From NCBI GenBank assembly GCA_029891385.1, contig CM057235.1:12798001-12862000 (forward strand): DNA of 64,000 nt, in the 5' to 3' direction. The translations under genes and the position numbers were made by a program. Below the pieces are notes generated by a model. It did no database searches, was not told the origin of the DNA, and was given only the letters and a program-made list of their open reading frames with translations. Of the stretch, positions 49,719-61,299 are shown piece after piece. The stretch comes from Erythroxylum novogranatense. Lineage: Eukaryota > Streptophyta > Magnoliopsida > Malpighiales > Erythroxylaceae. Position 1 is the first letter of the stretch, and every line of letters starts with the position of its first letter.

Positions 49719-50534
49719 GTAAAAAGAATGAGATCGGGAAATTAAGAGTCAAGGCATCATTTCGATTTTGTATATTTTGTGTTGGAAGTTAGATTTTGGA
49801 AAAATAAGATGTTTGAAGTATGTTGAGAATTATGGATTTTGTGTATTTCGTTGTATTTTGGATTTTTAATATTGATGATGTAATATGGCTTGGAATGCCA
49901 TTAAAGTTTTGTAAACATTTATCTTATGATGTAAATGAAGTATGATTTATGCATGGATGATGTGAAGTGAAACTAGGTATGTTTGAAATTATCAACTTAA
50001 GATGATGAGTCTTGAGCTTAAACTATTGTTATATATATATAAGTGAGATAGTATCGGAAAGAAAGATAGGATGTTTGGTGAATGATGAGATGGTATTGAA
50101 TATGAGGAGTCAAATGAATTGAGGGTGAGAGTTAGATGAATTCCAATTAGAAGTTGAATTGTTATGAATGATGTTGTAATAGAGGAAGTGAATTTGGGAT
50201 AATCCTTAAGTTTTTCATGAGGGTAAAATGTGTATTCTAACTTCTAAGGAAAAACTGAATTGATCTAGGAGGAATTAGACAAATATTTCTTCATGAAAGA
50301 TGTAGCTTGTCTTTTTATCTTTCCAACGATATAAAGCATGTCATTTTTGGATATCGGAGTTGAGAGTTATAACTATTACAAGTTAGGATGTCGTAAAGGA
50401 CGTGTATCCCGAATAATTAGAGCATATGAAGTGATATCGCAATAGAAAGAGTTGAATTTGGGAAGATTATGAGGAAAGGGGATGATAGAATGGGTTTAGT
50501 ATCCTTTGGAGGGGTCTTGGAGGGTGAAAAATTT

Positions 50535-50660
50535 GTGTCACCCGAAGGTTACACGGCCTTCCCGTGTAAAATTACATGGGTCGTGTGTTTCTGGTGCAGG
50601 AGCACATTCCACCCGAAGGTTACACAGCCAGCCCGTGTAAAATCACAGGGACCGTGTACA
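50535..50660 (+). repeat. ACACGG dyad cassette in LTR H
   Basis: TTACACGG (50549-50556) and CCGTGTAA (50562-50569) form a perfect 8-bp inverted repeat. The phrase CACCCGAAGGTTACAC recurs about 70 bp downstream with a weaker partner. The cassette lies before a GTCCGACCTCCGATTGAGGC phrase. Confidence 0.65.
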
Positions 50661-51446
50661 AAATGGCATAATACGATTTTTATGTCGACACAAAAGTTGT
50701 AGATCTGGGAATCTACTTTCTAATGGTACAAGAACAAATTCAATCAGATAACTATAGTGAGAGTTATGGCGTTTGCTCCAAAGCATGTTCAATAGGAGGA
50801 AAGATATGAACATGTTGGATTCGTTTGACCATAACTTTTTTGTCCGACCTCCGATTGAGGCGATTCATAAGGCGACAGATTCCTAACACGTTTTCATACC
50901 TCTCAATAAAAATTGATAGCCTTTGGATCTAAATTCAAAATTTTTTATGAAAAGGAAGTGAGGGATCGGTTTGGAGAACATGATTAGGTCATGAACATAC
51001 TTTGAATTTTAAGCATACCTTGAGCTAGAGAGCTCCGAATGAGGTGGTTCTTATTTCTACATAAACTAGAGACTAAGAGATACCATTTTGAAGAAGTAAA
51101 TTGTAATTGTTGTGATTTCGTTGTGTGGGCTCGCCTTTGTAGCTTGAGATGTCATGCGAATGAGGATTTTTTGATAAGGGTTAAAGAGCTTGGAAACCTG
51201 ATTATATTTTTTGACTCCGGTTCGATAGTTGTTATGCTCATGTTTTATGAATGGTTTTCGGATGTTGGGTTCCGAAAAAGGATCCAACATGTGTAGTATC
51301 AGAGCAAGCGGTTGGGCTTTGGAAATAAGCGGGGCCCAACAATTGTGGTATAAAAAAAATCAATGATGGTTAAGGAGACTTTATTGGAGTACGTTCATGT
51401 CTTATGGTTCCATTTAAGAGTTGGTTTCCGAAAATAGCGCCCAATA

Positions 51447-51809
51447 GATTCACACTCTCAGTCTATTACTGAATTATGTAATCATATAAATCAATCATAA
51501 TAAATCCAATAAACATAAAAAATCAAAGTTTATTAGATCAAAGATTTAAAAAAAGCCCAAAGGTGAGTATATAATTTCTCAACATTCACAATCCTATTAT
51601 TAAACTGCTATTCCTAATTCTATACAATAATAAAAATGGAAAATAATAGGAAATACGATTCTAAATGGAGACCAGAGGTAGCGACATCGGGAAATTCCAA
51701 ATTCAAGAAGTATGTCGATGTCGGTTTCTTCTCCACTTCTCTCATCCTTCTTCTCTTTCTCAATCTTTCAACAATTATCTCTAGGGTTTTTCTCTAAAGT
51801 GGCTGATAC
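51447..51809 (-). repeat. Family A repeat, copy 2, piece 2
   Basis: It lies between elements H and I and ends in GATAC, the left duplication of I. On the minus strand it carries AAAACCCTAGAG and a purine-rich stretch, a leader-like composition. No gene is recognised. Confidence 0.4.
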
Positions 51810-52099
51810 TATTAGAACCCAATTTTTAAGTGGAATTTAGAAATAATAATTGAAAAGAAATGAGTATTTTTGTATATATGTTATGGTATAGATGTATTTA
51901 TACTTAAAGGAAAGTGATGAAAAAAAATGATTGATTTTGATAATTTTGGGATTTGAATAGATTTGTATGGTTATGAAAGTTAACATGAATTAGTGGATTG
52001 AAATGGAAGTTGAAAATCAAGAAATAAAGAGAAAAAGTGTGAGAATTTAAAGAATTAAGAAAGTTTGACTTTTGGGGATGAATAGTGATAGAAAGTTTG

Positions 52100-52830
52100 A
52101 CTTCAGAGTTGACTTTTTGATTTAAGCAAAATTTGAGAAAATGATATTCATGAAACTTGTAGCTTCTGTTGAGAGCTTTTTGTCGCCATAAAGTATGATA
52201 TTTTTCAATGTCAGAATTAAAAATTATGAAATTTGGAAGTTTGAATTTGGCATAGGTTGACCAATTATACGACAGAAACTTTGACTGAAAAATTGACCAA
52301 GTTAGAGGTTGAAATTGCCTTTAAGTGCTTCATGAAAGTTGAAGATTTTTATTTGATCTTTATTTTGATATAAAGTATAGAATTTTTAGACTATGAAATA
52401 AGCAGTTATGATTTTTGGAAGTTTCTGTTATTGTTTTAGCATGATTATTAGTGGACAGAATCTATGATTGAAAATTTGACTCCTGTAGGGGTCAAATTGA
52501 TTTTTATATCCTTCATGAAAGTTATAGGTTACCTTTTCATCTTTGTATTGATATAAAATATGACATGTTTGGACATTGGGGTTGAAAGATAGAATTTTTC
52601 AAAGTTGTGTTATTGTTCAGGAATGTATTAATTGGACATAATATTTGATGAGAAATTTGATCACATTAGAGGCTGAATTAGTTTTTGAATTCCGCATGGA
52701 AGTTGTAGAGCTTCTTTTAAGTTTTCTTTTGATACCAAATTTGTTAATTTTGGATTTTGGAATTAAGAGTTATGATTTATGGAATTTTCGGATTTATAAT
52801 TGTGAAAAAAAAGAAAAAAATTGAAATTCC
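52100..52830 (+). repeat. Four diverged tandem modules, period about 182 bp
   Basis: The phrase TTCATGAAAGTTGTAG or its variants begins at 52147, 52329, 52512 and 52693. Each is followed at similar distance by a TTTTTGATCTT-like and a GATATAAAGTATG-like phrase and then TTATGATTTTTGGAA. The units are strongly diverged in sequence but evenly spaced. Confidence 0.7.
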
Positions 52831-52834
52831 GGAA

Positions 52835-52945
52835 CACAGGCGCCCCTCCCTCCCGAGGTCGAGCGCCTCGCCCAGCGAGTGCTCTCTCGAGGGCAAACGC
52901 TCGCGAGGGCAAACGTCTCGCCCTCGCCCCGACGCCGTTTCGCTT
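52835..52945 (+). repeat. GC-rich dyad cassette in solo LTR I
   Basis: Dense CTCGCGAG, GAGCGCCTCGCC and CGAGGGCAAACG repeats in an AT-rich background; CTCGCGAGGGCAAACG-like phrases occur twice in tandem around 52890-52915. Confidence 0.65.
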
Positions 52946-55279
52946 TGTCTCTGCTTTCCGCACGCACTTGTTCCCCAAACGACGTTGTTTTCGCTTCTTG
53001 TCTGCGATGTCGTTTCATTGTTATTCTCTTCAGCGTGCGGTCGTTCCTTCGCGTACGACGCCGTTTTCCTTTGCATGTTATGCGATGTCGTTTTGGTGCT
53101 TTTGTTAATTCCTTCTCCAAATCCGACCTTTGTTCAATCTTTCGCTTATAACTTTTCTGTCCGACATCCGATTGACTTGGTTTTTAAAGCGTTGAATTTC
53201 TAAGAGAATTATCTACATCCTTGTGGAAAATTTGTAAATTTTTGAGATTAAATTGAGGTTGATTAAATTAATCAAAATGAGTCGGGAAATTTTCCAAACA
53301 TAGTTCAGTATTTTGAGAAATTATTAATCTTTGATGATCCGATTGAAGTGATTCTTGAGTCAAAATAAAATTAAGACATGGGGCTATAAGTCATATGAAG
53401 AAATTGAATTTCAATTTAGCCCCTAAGACTTTCAATTTCTGAATGGCAGTTCGGATTTGTGTGCAGTCTTAGATTAGAAAAATCTGAAAGTATTTTGGCC
53501 TTAACTTTTGGTCTAATAATCCAAATGAGGTGATTTTTTATTTGGATTAAATTAGAGAAATAGATCTACAAATGTTATGAAGGACTTGAGTTTCAATTTT
53601 GTCTTTAAGAATGTCAATTTTTGGAAGGAAATAAAGTGCTGGAAAAATGTTTTAACATAAGACAAGTCCGAAATGTTTGGAGCATAACTTTTAGCATAGT
53701 GCACCAAATTAAATGATTTTGGTGGCGTTATGAAATTAAGACAATGAGGAACAATTCTCTAGAAGGAAGTTTTAGCAAATTCCTTCAAAATGATGATTTG
53801 AAAAATGACCTAAGCGAAACATGATTTTAATGAAATTTGGGACTTTGATTAATTTGATGATTTTAAGGACTTAATTAACATGTTAATGTGAATAATTAGC
53901 ATGTTAAATTGAGTAAAAGCATATGGGAAATTTGTGGAATTAAATTGAATTTAAATGTTAGAAATTATGGTTTAAAGAAGACATTAGGGGCAATTTTGGA
54001 AGATCACTTAAAGAGTTAAGGTTTTAGGCTTAAATGGAGGGGCTTTTTGGTCATTTTTCATTCATTAAAGGGGCAAGCAATGGGCTGTCGTTTTTAAGTG
54101 AATTAAAGAGCAACAAGTCATGACCTTAAGAGGAAAGAAGGAAAGAAATAAGAAGAGAGGAAGAATGAGAAGCTTCGAATGGGAGAAAATGAAGGAGAAA
54201 AAGAGAGAGTAACTAGGGTTTCGAATTTTTGGGCCTTCTAGCATGAGTTTTGAGTGATTCAAGGGGAAAGAGAAGGAAGAAGGTGAAAGCTTCCTCTCAA
54301 GCCCAATAAATCTGAAAATGGTGGAGAAATGAGGTAAGAGAAAATTTTGAGCTTTGAGTTTTTAATGAATTTTTGGTTTAGATAGCTTGGAAATCTTATG
54401 GGTTTGTGAGTTATGAAGTCAATTTTGGTGATTGCTTTGTTCTATTGGTTCAATTTTGGACAATTGTGAATTAGAGTTTATGCCCAATTTTTGTGGTTTA
54501 GAGATTTTGGAAGTTTTTGATTTAGATAGTTAGAATATATGAGAGATTTGTGTTTTCTAAGCTCAATTTGAGTAATTATGTTTTTTATGATGTTGAATTT
54601 TTGGGAATTTGGTTTAGGGAATTTTAAATTGGAGGAAAGAAGACAAGCTTCTAGCATTGATTCGAGGTGGGTAGTATGTTTATTTATTGAATTTTAAGCT
54701 AAGTGTGTATTTTTGAAAAATCAAGAAACAAAATTTTTTATAAATTATGTTTATGAAAATGTTTGAAATTTATGATTTTTGAAGGACTCAATTCCTTGCT
54801 TTGGGAATGATTTTAAGAAATTGCAAGATTTATGAAATTCATCGTTTTCGAATTATTCGAATATTTTGATGATATTGCTATGATTTATTAAATTGAAATA
54901 ATTGATGGATTTTATTGTTTTGAATAAAAGATGAGATTGCTACACGAAATTTTCGATGAAAAATGTTCTTTGTGTGTTTGAATTCTGATTTAAAGAAATT
55001 GATTGCCTTCTTTGTGATGAATTAAGATTGCATGTATTTTGCTATATGACTTTATGTGATTTGCGAATGTGATTTGTGTCGAGCACGACACTATATGAAA
55101 AATCAAGATTTAAAAATGTCCCTTCGGGCAATCCTAATTTTTCGATTTCAATTTATGTTATGTGGGTTTGGTCAGGTCCTATAAGTGGGACAAGTGCGCA
55201 CTTATCTATTTTTAAAAGCTTCTCTCGCCTGCTCACTAGTGGCATTGGAGTTTCGATTTAAGACTCCCATAAGTCACGG

Positions 55280-55357
55280 TTACATCGGGCCGCTATGCGG
55301 GAAGGTGTAGTACGTTTCGTTTACGGCTGCACAGGTCTGTTATGCAGGAATGTGCAG
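55280..55357 (+). other. Two tandem 31-nt conserved hairpins in solo LTR I
   Basis: First (55280-55310): TTACATC pairs with GGTGTAG through two G-T pairs, and CCGC pairs with GCGG around TAT. Second (55327-55357): CTGCACA pairs perfectly with TGTGCAG, and CTGT pairs with GCAG around TAT. Both keep the 7-3-4-3-4-3-7 spacing and are 47 bp apart start to start. This is the only LTR with two copies. Confidence 0.72.
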
Positions 55358-56631
55358 TACATTCCGTTTTGGACCGAACCAAATCATTCTGATATGTTAT
55401 GTGTTTTTGATTTTGTTTATTTTGTGTGTATCCATGTTTTTTAATTTGTTCATGAAATGTGTAGGTGTGAAAAATGTGAGAATTTTGAGAAATGAGCTAT
55501 TGAGGATTTTGTAGCCGTGAAACTATGTAAATTATTTAGCAATGATTTGCAAAGTTTGAGAAATAAGAAATTTGCTAGTTTTTCAACCTTGAAACCTTTA
55601 AAAATAAATGGCAAAAAGTTTTGAAAAATGTTTTCGCTTATCTTTCAATTTATAAACATATTATCCACGAGCTATCTAGCTTACCCCCCTTTCATCCCCA
55701 TCTCCAGGTATCGAGCGGGAGATCGGATGAAAGAAGGTCAAGGCTTATGTTCGATTTTGTTTGTTTTGTGTTTTAGGTATTCAGGATTTTGGTATATGGC
55801 TTGGAATGCCATTGTGTATTGTAAACGTTTGTTTTCTTATGTATTTGAATTATGAGATTTGTATGTTAATTTGAGTTATGGAATTGTTTATGATTATGAT
55901 TAGGTTGTGTATGGATGATTCTAATTAAGGATTGAGGCTTATTGAAGTGTTTTAGAAATAGGATTGTGTTTGTTTATGCTGAGTTTTCGGACGGGAGGTC
56001 CGAGGATTTTGATGATTGTGTGATTGAGCTGGTTTATAGAAGTGAATTTTTAAACCCTTTGCACGTTTGGGTTAGTTAAAATGCAGTCGTTATGCTGCCG
56101 AAATTTTTATGACAAAAGAAAGATAAGAATGAGATTTATGATTTTGTTAGCAAGATGAGAAATGATGAATTAGAGGAATATTATGAATTGAATTGTTGGA
56201 TTGAGGATAAATTTCCAAAAGGGGAATTAAGATTGCTTTGTATGAGTTTGATAAGTGAATGAAAGAAAGAGAGAAAAAAAATTTATACCGGATTTCATAT
56301 TAGTTTAGTCTAAGGTTTCCAACGCGATGGTTATTTCTACGCTATTTGTTCACAGATGTCAGAATTTGATTTTTGTTCGATCAAACCGTTTGTTGTTTTG
56401 ATTTGATTTGCTTTTGATTCCATTAAGAATTCGATTCGTTTTCGATATTCCTTTAGCATTCGATTCCGAGTAAATTTTCTTTGTCTCGACTCGGTTTCGC
56501 TACTTTCGTTTTCGATTATTTTTCGCCTTCCGATTTGATTTGTACATGTTTAGCATTCGTTTCTGCCTTTCGTTTTTGCTTTTGCTTTCCGCTTTCCGAT
56601 TAGGATCTGGTCTCCGGATTGGGTCCCAATA

Positions 56632-58250
56632 GATACAAAAGCTTCTTCATCTTCCTTGTCTTATTCTTTATATACCTTTTATGTTTTGGGTAGCCTTAAC
56701 GTTTTTTCGGGGTTCGAAAGGTCTAAAAACTCCCTTAAAATTTGACATTTTTAGTGTCTACGCATCTGTCTGACACAGGCCGCAATCGTGGGCCGTTTCC
56801 TGGGCTTCTGTCATGATCATGGCATATAGGTCACGATCGCGGGCTGACTCTAGTGCTTCTTTCATAATCGTGGCCTATTGTGCCATGATCGTAGGCTATT
56901 GTTTCGGTTCGAGTGTCTCCAAAACTTCTTCATTCTTCAATGTTTACCCTAAAACATTAACAAACACATTAAGGTACCTCAAAGATATAATAATTAAGCT
57001 CAAAGGCTTATACTAACCCATAAAAACACTTCAATACAATTAATTAACAAACTAACACAAGTCTAATCAGAACACATACTAAACGATTAAGTTAATACTT
57101 AAATGCATATCAAACTAAGCCCTAAAACATGATGGAATTCACACTTATCATGTGCATATAAACTTTAACATAAGCTCGTAATGTCATAATAATCAAAGAA
57201 GTCATACCACCTATCAAATGAAATTGTTTTATACATCTTATTAATTAGATTAACCTATCTAAGAATGTCCTAATCAATAAAGAAGGGTACCTTAAACTAT
57301 TTAGTGCAAAAGTTTTGGTACCTCTTTTACTTACCCTTATAGTGAAATGAAGTAGCAGGTGATCCAACTATGTTCGCTCTTATGAAGAAACCTATAGATC
57401 TACTAAAGGTAGTGGTAGTGGTAGTGGTAGTGTTAGGGGTATTTTCACTAGCCTCTATTGCCTCCTTAGAGAATGCATCTTTTAGGCAGTCTCATGTGAC
57501 AAAGAGGTAGTGGTGTCCACTCTACCCTTATTGCATAACAGTTGATGTATAAGTCTTTTGGGTCATCTAGGTGGTCCTTAAGTCCTTCCCATAATGTGAT
57601 TCCTAAAGAAAACATATTTGAGATTCTGAAAATATTAAATGATATCACAAAAATGCGTAAATTTGGAGTATAGTGAAAAATAATATGTAAAACATAAGAA
57701 TGAGCCATTAAATAGAATGTAACCAATTTATAGTACTTTCATGTCATATTTTCATTATTCATACATATTGTGACTGATTCCTACATCTTATAATGCTAAC
57801 ATATAAGTGCTCTTGTCCTTTATCCCGTTATGTAGCCTAAAATGATCAATCCTTAAAATTAAGGCACTAGAATAACCTATATGAGTCATATTAAGAATCT
57901 ATGATCATATAAAGAACATGTCATAATTCACCTAAGTCGTTTTTCTAACACCCTAAAAGTAATGCATAATGGATATCTAATCATCAAATATGCATAAGAA
58001 ATGATTAATAGGATTTAACATTTCAAAATGCATCTAAATAGTGGAAATAGGGATCTTATAGGAAAATATCTAGATGAAGCTAAGAAATTTGGTAAAGAAA
58101 GCGCTAAATCTGTACTAAAGTACCTTATGTATGACTTAGGAGGGCTAAAGATAGTTTATCTCTCTAAAAGATAAAAAGAGGAATTGAAATTTCTAATAAA
58201 ACTTAGGCAAAACATGGTTAAGAATAAGAAAACATGGGGTGTATTTGTTG
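56632..58250 (-). repeat. Family A repeat, copy 2, piece 3, with palindromes and TATA
   Basis: On the minus strand the order is a possible LTR start TGATAAGTGTGAATTCC at 57151, the palindromic array (56770-56900), a TATA box TATATAAAG (56666-56674) and a leader. Bases 57152-58250 would then be internal or flanking DNA and show no coding motif, apart from a GGTAGT triplet-type repeat near 57413-57440. Similar order to copy 1 at 16103. The classification is open. Confidence 0.42.
56770..56900. repeat. Palindromic array, second copy
   Basis: Four or five variants of TCATGATCATGGC and TCACGATCGCGGGC, spaced 30-40 bp. Less regular than the array at 16487. Confidence 0.65.
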
Positions 58251-59290
58251 AGCAAGTTTATATATAATAAAACTCTCAATACTGCAACTATACGAATCGT
58301 ATCTTATAGTATTAAACGATATTATTCCCACGAGGATTATAAACACCTAAACAATTTGATTCTAACTTTTCCTAAGGTACTAAGAAATTTATTTGAATTA
58401 AAATGAATAAAAAATTAAAAAGTAATAAAACAAAATAAGTAATTAAATAAACAAGAAAGTTATCAATTAAATCGGGTTTGATCAATTTTAATACTTAGTA
58501 TGTCCTTGTTTAATTTCCTTAATCTTGTTGATTCAATTTATGTTTGATTGTAGATTTTCTATGGTTTTGATTACACTCTCTCTCATGATCTAATCAATTA
58601 ACCCTAATTGCATTCGATATTTATAAATTTCTAATCTCTTGATTCACAAAGCTATTCCTAACTTATTTAATTAGATCTAAAACAATCTATTAGATGATTA
58701 ATTTCAAAACGAAGTTCTCTCTTTCATTGATTGTTAATTTAATAATTGTGGGTCTATTAAATTGCCAGCTCTCTTTATGCAACCTAACATTAATCACTTT
58801 GACTCACTTTCTTGATTTATTGTCAAGTATATGTACAACAATTATCACAAACATTTAAGATGTATTTAAATCAACAATAATGAAAGTTCACAAAATAAAT
58901 TTAAAATAATTTATAATATAGATTTAAAAATCCATAGGCGTGTTATACATTATAGAAATAAAAATACACACCAAGGATAATGAATAAAAATTGTTTGACT
59001 CCTTGATCTTGAATGTTGGAATTTCTTGAAGACCTTTTTTGATCTCTCCACTTTAATCTACTTTGATTTGTGGTTGCTACCTTTTTTTTATTTTTCACAT
59101 TCTTATGTAGTCTTTAGGGTTATGGGGTCATGTCTAGGGTTTCCCCATTTTGTTTGGTTCCAAAAATAGCCTCGGATCTTAAAAGCAGGAAAATATTTGA
59201 GCATAGAAAACCTTCATGACGATTATGACTCACACTGTCATAATAGTGATTGATAGAGAGTCATGTAACTCTATGCACGCCTGTCATGAA
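58251..59290 (-). repeat. Family A repeat, copy 3, partial
   Basis: It carries the terminal phrase ATTATTCCCACGAGGATTAT (about 58321), AATTAACCCTAATTGC, a segment parallel to 47309-47699, and palindromes at 59213-59290 (TCATGACGATTATGA). It is cut at 59290 by LTR J. No gene is present. Confidence 0.42.
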
Positions 59291-59631
59291 TGTAACACCC
59301 CACTCCCATATGACCCAAACCTGACATTGATGGTGATATCCGAGTTCAAGCCCTGCGAGGGTGGCGTGCTACATCACTCAGTCAAATCTCAGTATAATAA
59401 TTTTTTTAAACATACTCATACATTATAAATATTATGTGGGAACAATTTTCATAACAAAACCGAATCATTTATACAAAAATTTAGAAATACAAAATTTTAT
59501 ACAAAAATTTTCAGACACTAGTGCAGGCGCAACTGATCCCAACCTCTTCTCTTACTCGTAAGTGGTCACCATATGTCCGTTGCCTAACGGGGTATTCTTC
59601 TGAGTCCTGAAAAATAATTGCAAATTTTGGG

Positions 59632-59671
59632 TGAGTTTTGCGAACTCAATGAGTGACCATCATCGATGGTC
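59632..59671 (-). other. Double hairpin in J LTR
   Basis: TGAGTT/AACTCA (59632-59648) and GACCATC-ATC-GATGGTC (59655-59671, perfect 7 bp). Relative to E2 one A-T pair of the second stem is replaced by G-C, a compensatory change. Confidence 0.65.
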
Positions 59672-60237
59672 CACTCTATTCATGCAACAACATCAATTTA
59701 TATAACATATATTCGCATTGTTGAATATTTGATCACATTTCACAATTTGCATAACTCTAACTATATTTCATGATAAATTTTCACAAAATTGCACATTCAC
59801 ACTTTTACTGAAATCTACATTCATAATATCATAATTGATACATACATATGAAACTCACTTTCTATTTATTATAATTTTGCTGTGACCGAGTGCCTAAACT
59901 GTCCCCATAGTAGGGCTCATTAATATCTGTCCCTTATCCGATAGTGGATACAGGGCTCATTATACATTGAGCCTGAGGCTCTGAATCACTTATGAGCTCG
60001 AAGCTCATTTTCACACGTTGAGCTAAAAACTCTGGTCGGTGGCAACTCTGGTCAATAGCCATTGCATTTCATGCAACACTCAAACATATCACAGTTTATC
60101 ATAATTTCACAGTTAGAAGTACCCCATAAATATTATCACATCAGTATATGGCATTTTACCATTCATTCAACCAAATAGATCAAATCAAATACAGTGTGTA
60201 ACACTTTTTCAATTTATTTCGGTGTTGTGACCGAGCG

Positions 60238-60376
60238 CCTGAACTATCCCTATAAAGGCACATTAATCGTTGAGCCAGAGGCTCTTAAACTCTCCCTATA
60301 AGGGCACATTAATCGTTGAGCCAGAGGCTCTGAAACTGTCCCTATAAGGGCACATTAATCGTTGAGCCAGAGGCTC
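60238..60376. repeat. 46-bp tandem repeat, three units, in J LTR
   Basis: CATTAATCGTTGAGCCAGAG occurs at 60261, 60307 and 60353; each unit contains GAGCC-AGA-GGCTC, a perfect small hairpin. Confidence 0.85.
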
Positions 60377-61299
60377 TGAATCACTATAGGACTCGAGGCC
60401 CAAATAAACGTTGAGCTAAAAGCTCTGATCGGTAGCTGCTCCAGTCACAACTGTCATTTTCTATTCATGCATTCATGTAAGAACTGCATATGTCACAATT
60501 CATCACTTTATTATGCACGTATTCAGATTTCATACTCAATTAGCCTATGAATGCCACAATATACATTATGTATCAAAATCAATCACATGAATCCAAATCA
60601 GTCATATCATAGGCAAGTAGATCACAAATTGACGTACCCATAATACTTCTATATCATATCTTTCCAAATATTCCGGACCTTCTGTCCGGAATTCACAATC
60701 AAACACAATCCCACCATTATTCTCCACAGAGTGAAAATCAAATAATCATAAGCCAATGATAAGTAAGAAACCATCTAGGTCACTCGTAAATAGCTCCCGT
60801 GCTAAAGCCTAGAAGTCTCGGCTATGTCGATGGGCTGACATTCCAAATGCTCCTCTATCACAAGTCAAAACACTCATATTTTACACATTACCCAATCAGA
60901 ACTATTTAATAATGCACATGTAACAGTTTACAATATGTACTATGCACTTTCGTGACATTCCCGACACTATCTCAAAAAATTCCCGTCACAGTCTTCCCTC
61001 AAAATCAGAAACTCAATAGACACTAAAATCATTTAATCTGTTTCAAAAAAATCCGAGAGTTATTCTCCAAATAGATACCGACTATCTTTATGTCGAAACT
61101 ATATTTTACACACAACTTTCATCCAAAATTAAGAACTTTTATAAGCTGAACCAAAACTTCTTTTCTTCATAAAACTTGTAGCCCCATGTCTCTAGTTTAC
61201 ACCAAATCAAAAATCACCTTATTTGAATATCTGTACAAAAAGTTATGGTTTAAAAACCAAAACAAAACTGTCAGAAAAAGTGGTCTTCGCCATGCAGAA

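Larger units (their letters stand above)
47700..51446 (+). mobile_element. Collapsed LTR element H: one LTR, primer site, stub of the second LTR
   Basis: The LTR (47700-51289) begins TGTTGGACCCCGAAC and ends GGATCCAACA. It is followed by a mutated primer site TAGTATCAGAGC (51294-51305). About 120 bp further on, GTTGGTTTCCGAAAATAGCG leads to CCCAATA (51446), a diverged copy of the LTR end. Flanks GATTA (47695-47699) and GATTC (51447-51451) form a 4-of-5 duplication. Nearly the whole internal region and second LTR have been lost. A second LTR-end-like phrase GCGGGGCCCAACA with TGTGGTAT lies at about 51331. Confidence 0.72.
51810..56631 (+). mobile_element. Solo LTR I (4822 bp) with duplication GATAC
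   Basis: The ends are TATTAGAACCC and GGGTCCCAATA, decayed forms of TGTTGGACCC and GGGTCCAACA, flanked by GATAC at 51805-51809 and 56632-56636. It contains four modules 181-183 bp apart (52147, 52329, 52512, 52693), a GC-rich cassette (52835-52945), and donor GTAAGAG (54334). Later come a 49-nt segment between TTTGGTTTAG and GTGGGTAG (54618-54666), two 31-nt hairpins and a pyrimidine tract ending in CAG (55707). The several overlapping open frames at 52757-53203 come from the GC cassette and are not genes. Confidence 0.82.

Noticed and set aside
52757..53203. Several overlapping open frames on both strands, up to 148 codons
   Set aside because: All stem from a GC-rich cassette inside solo LTR I that lacks AT-rich stop codons. 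They have no family resemblance and lie in every frame.
57413..57440. GGTAGT repeat as part of a coding exon
   Set aside because: A short simple repeat in an AT-rich non-coding stretch with stops in all frames nearby.
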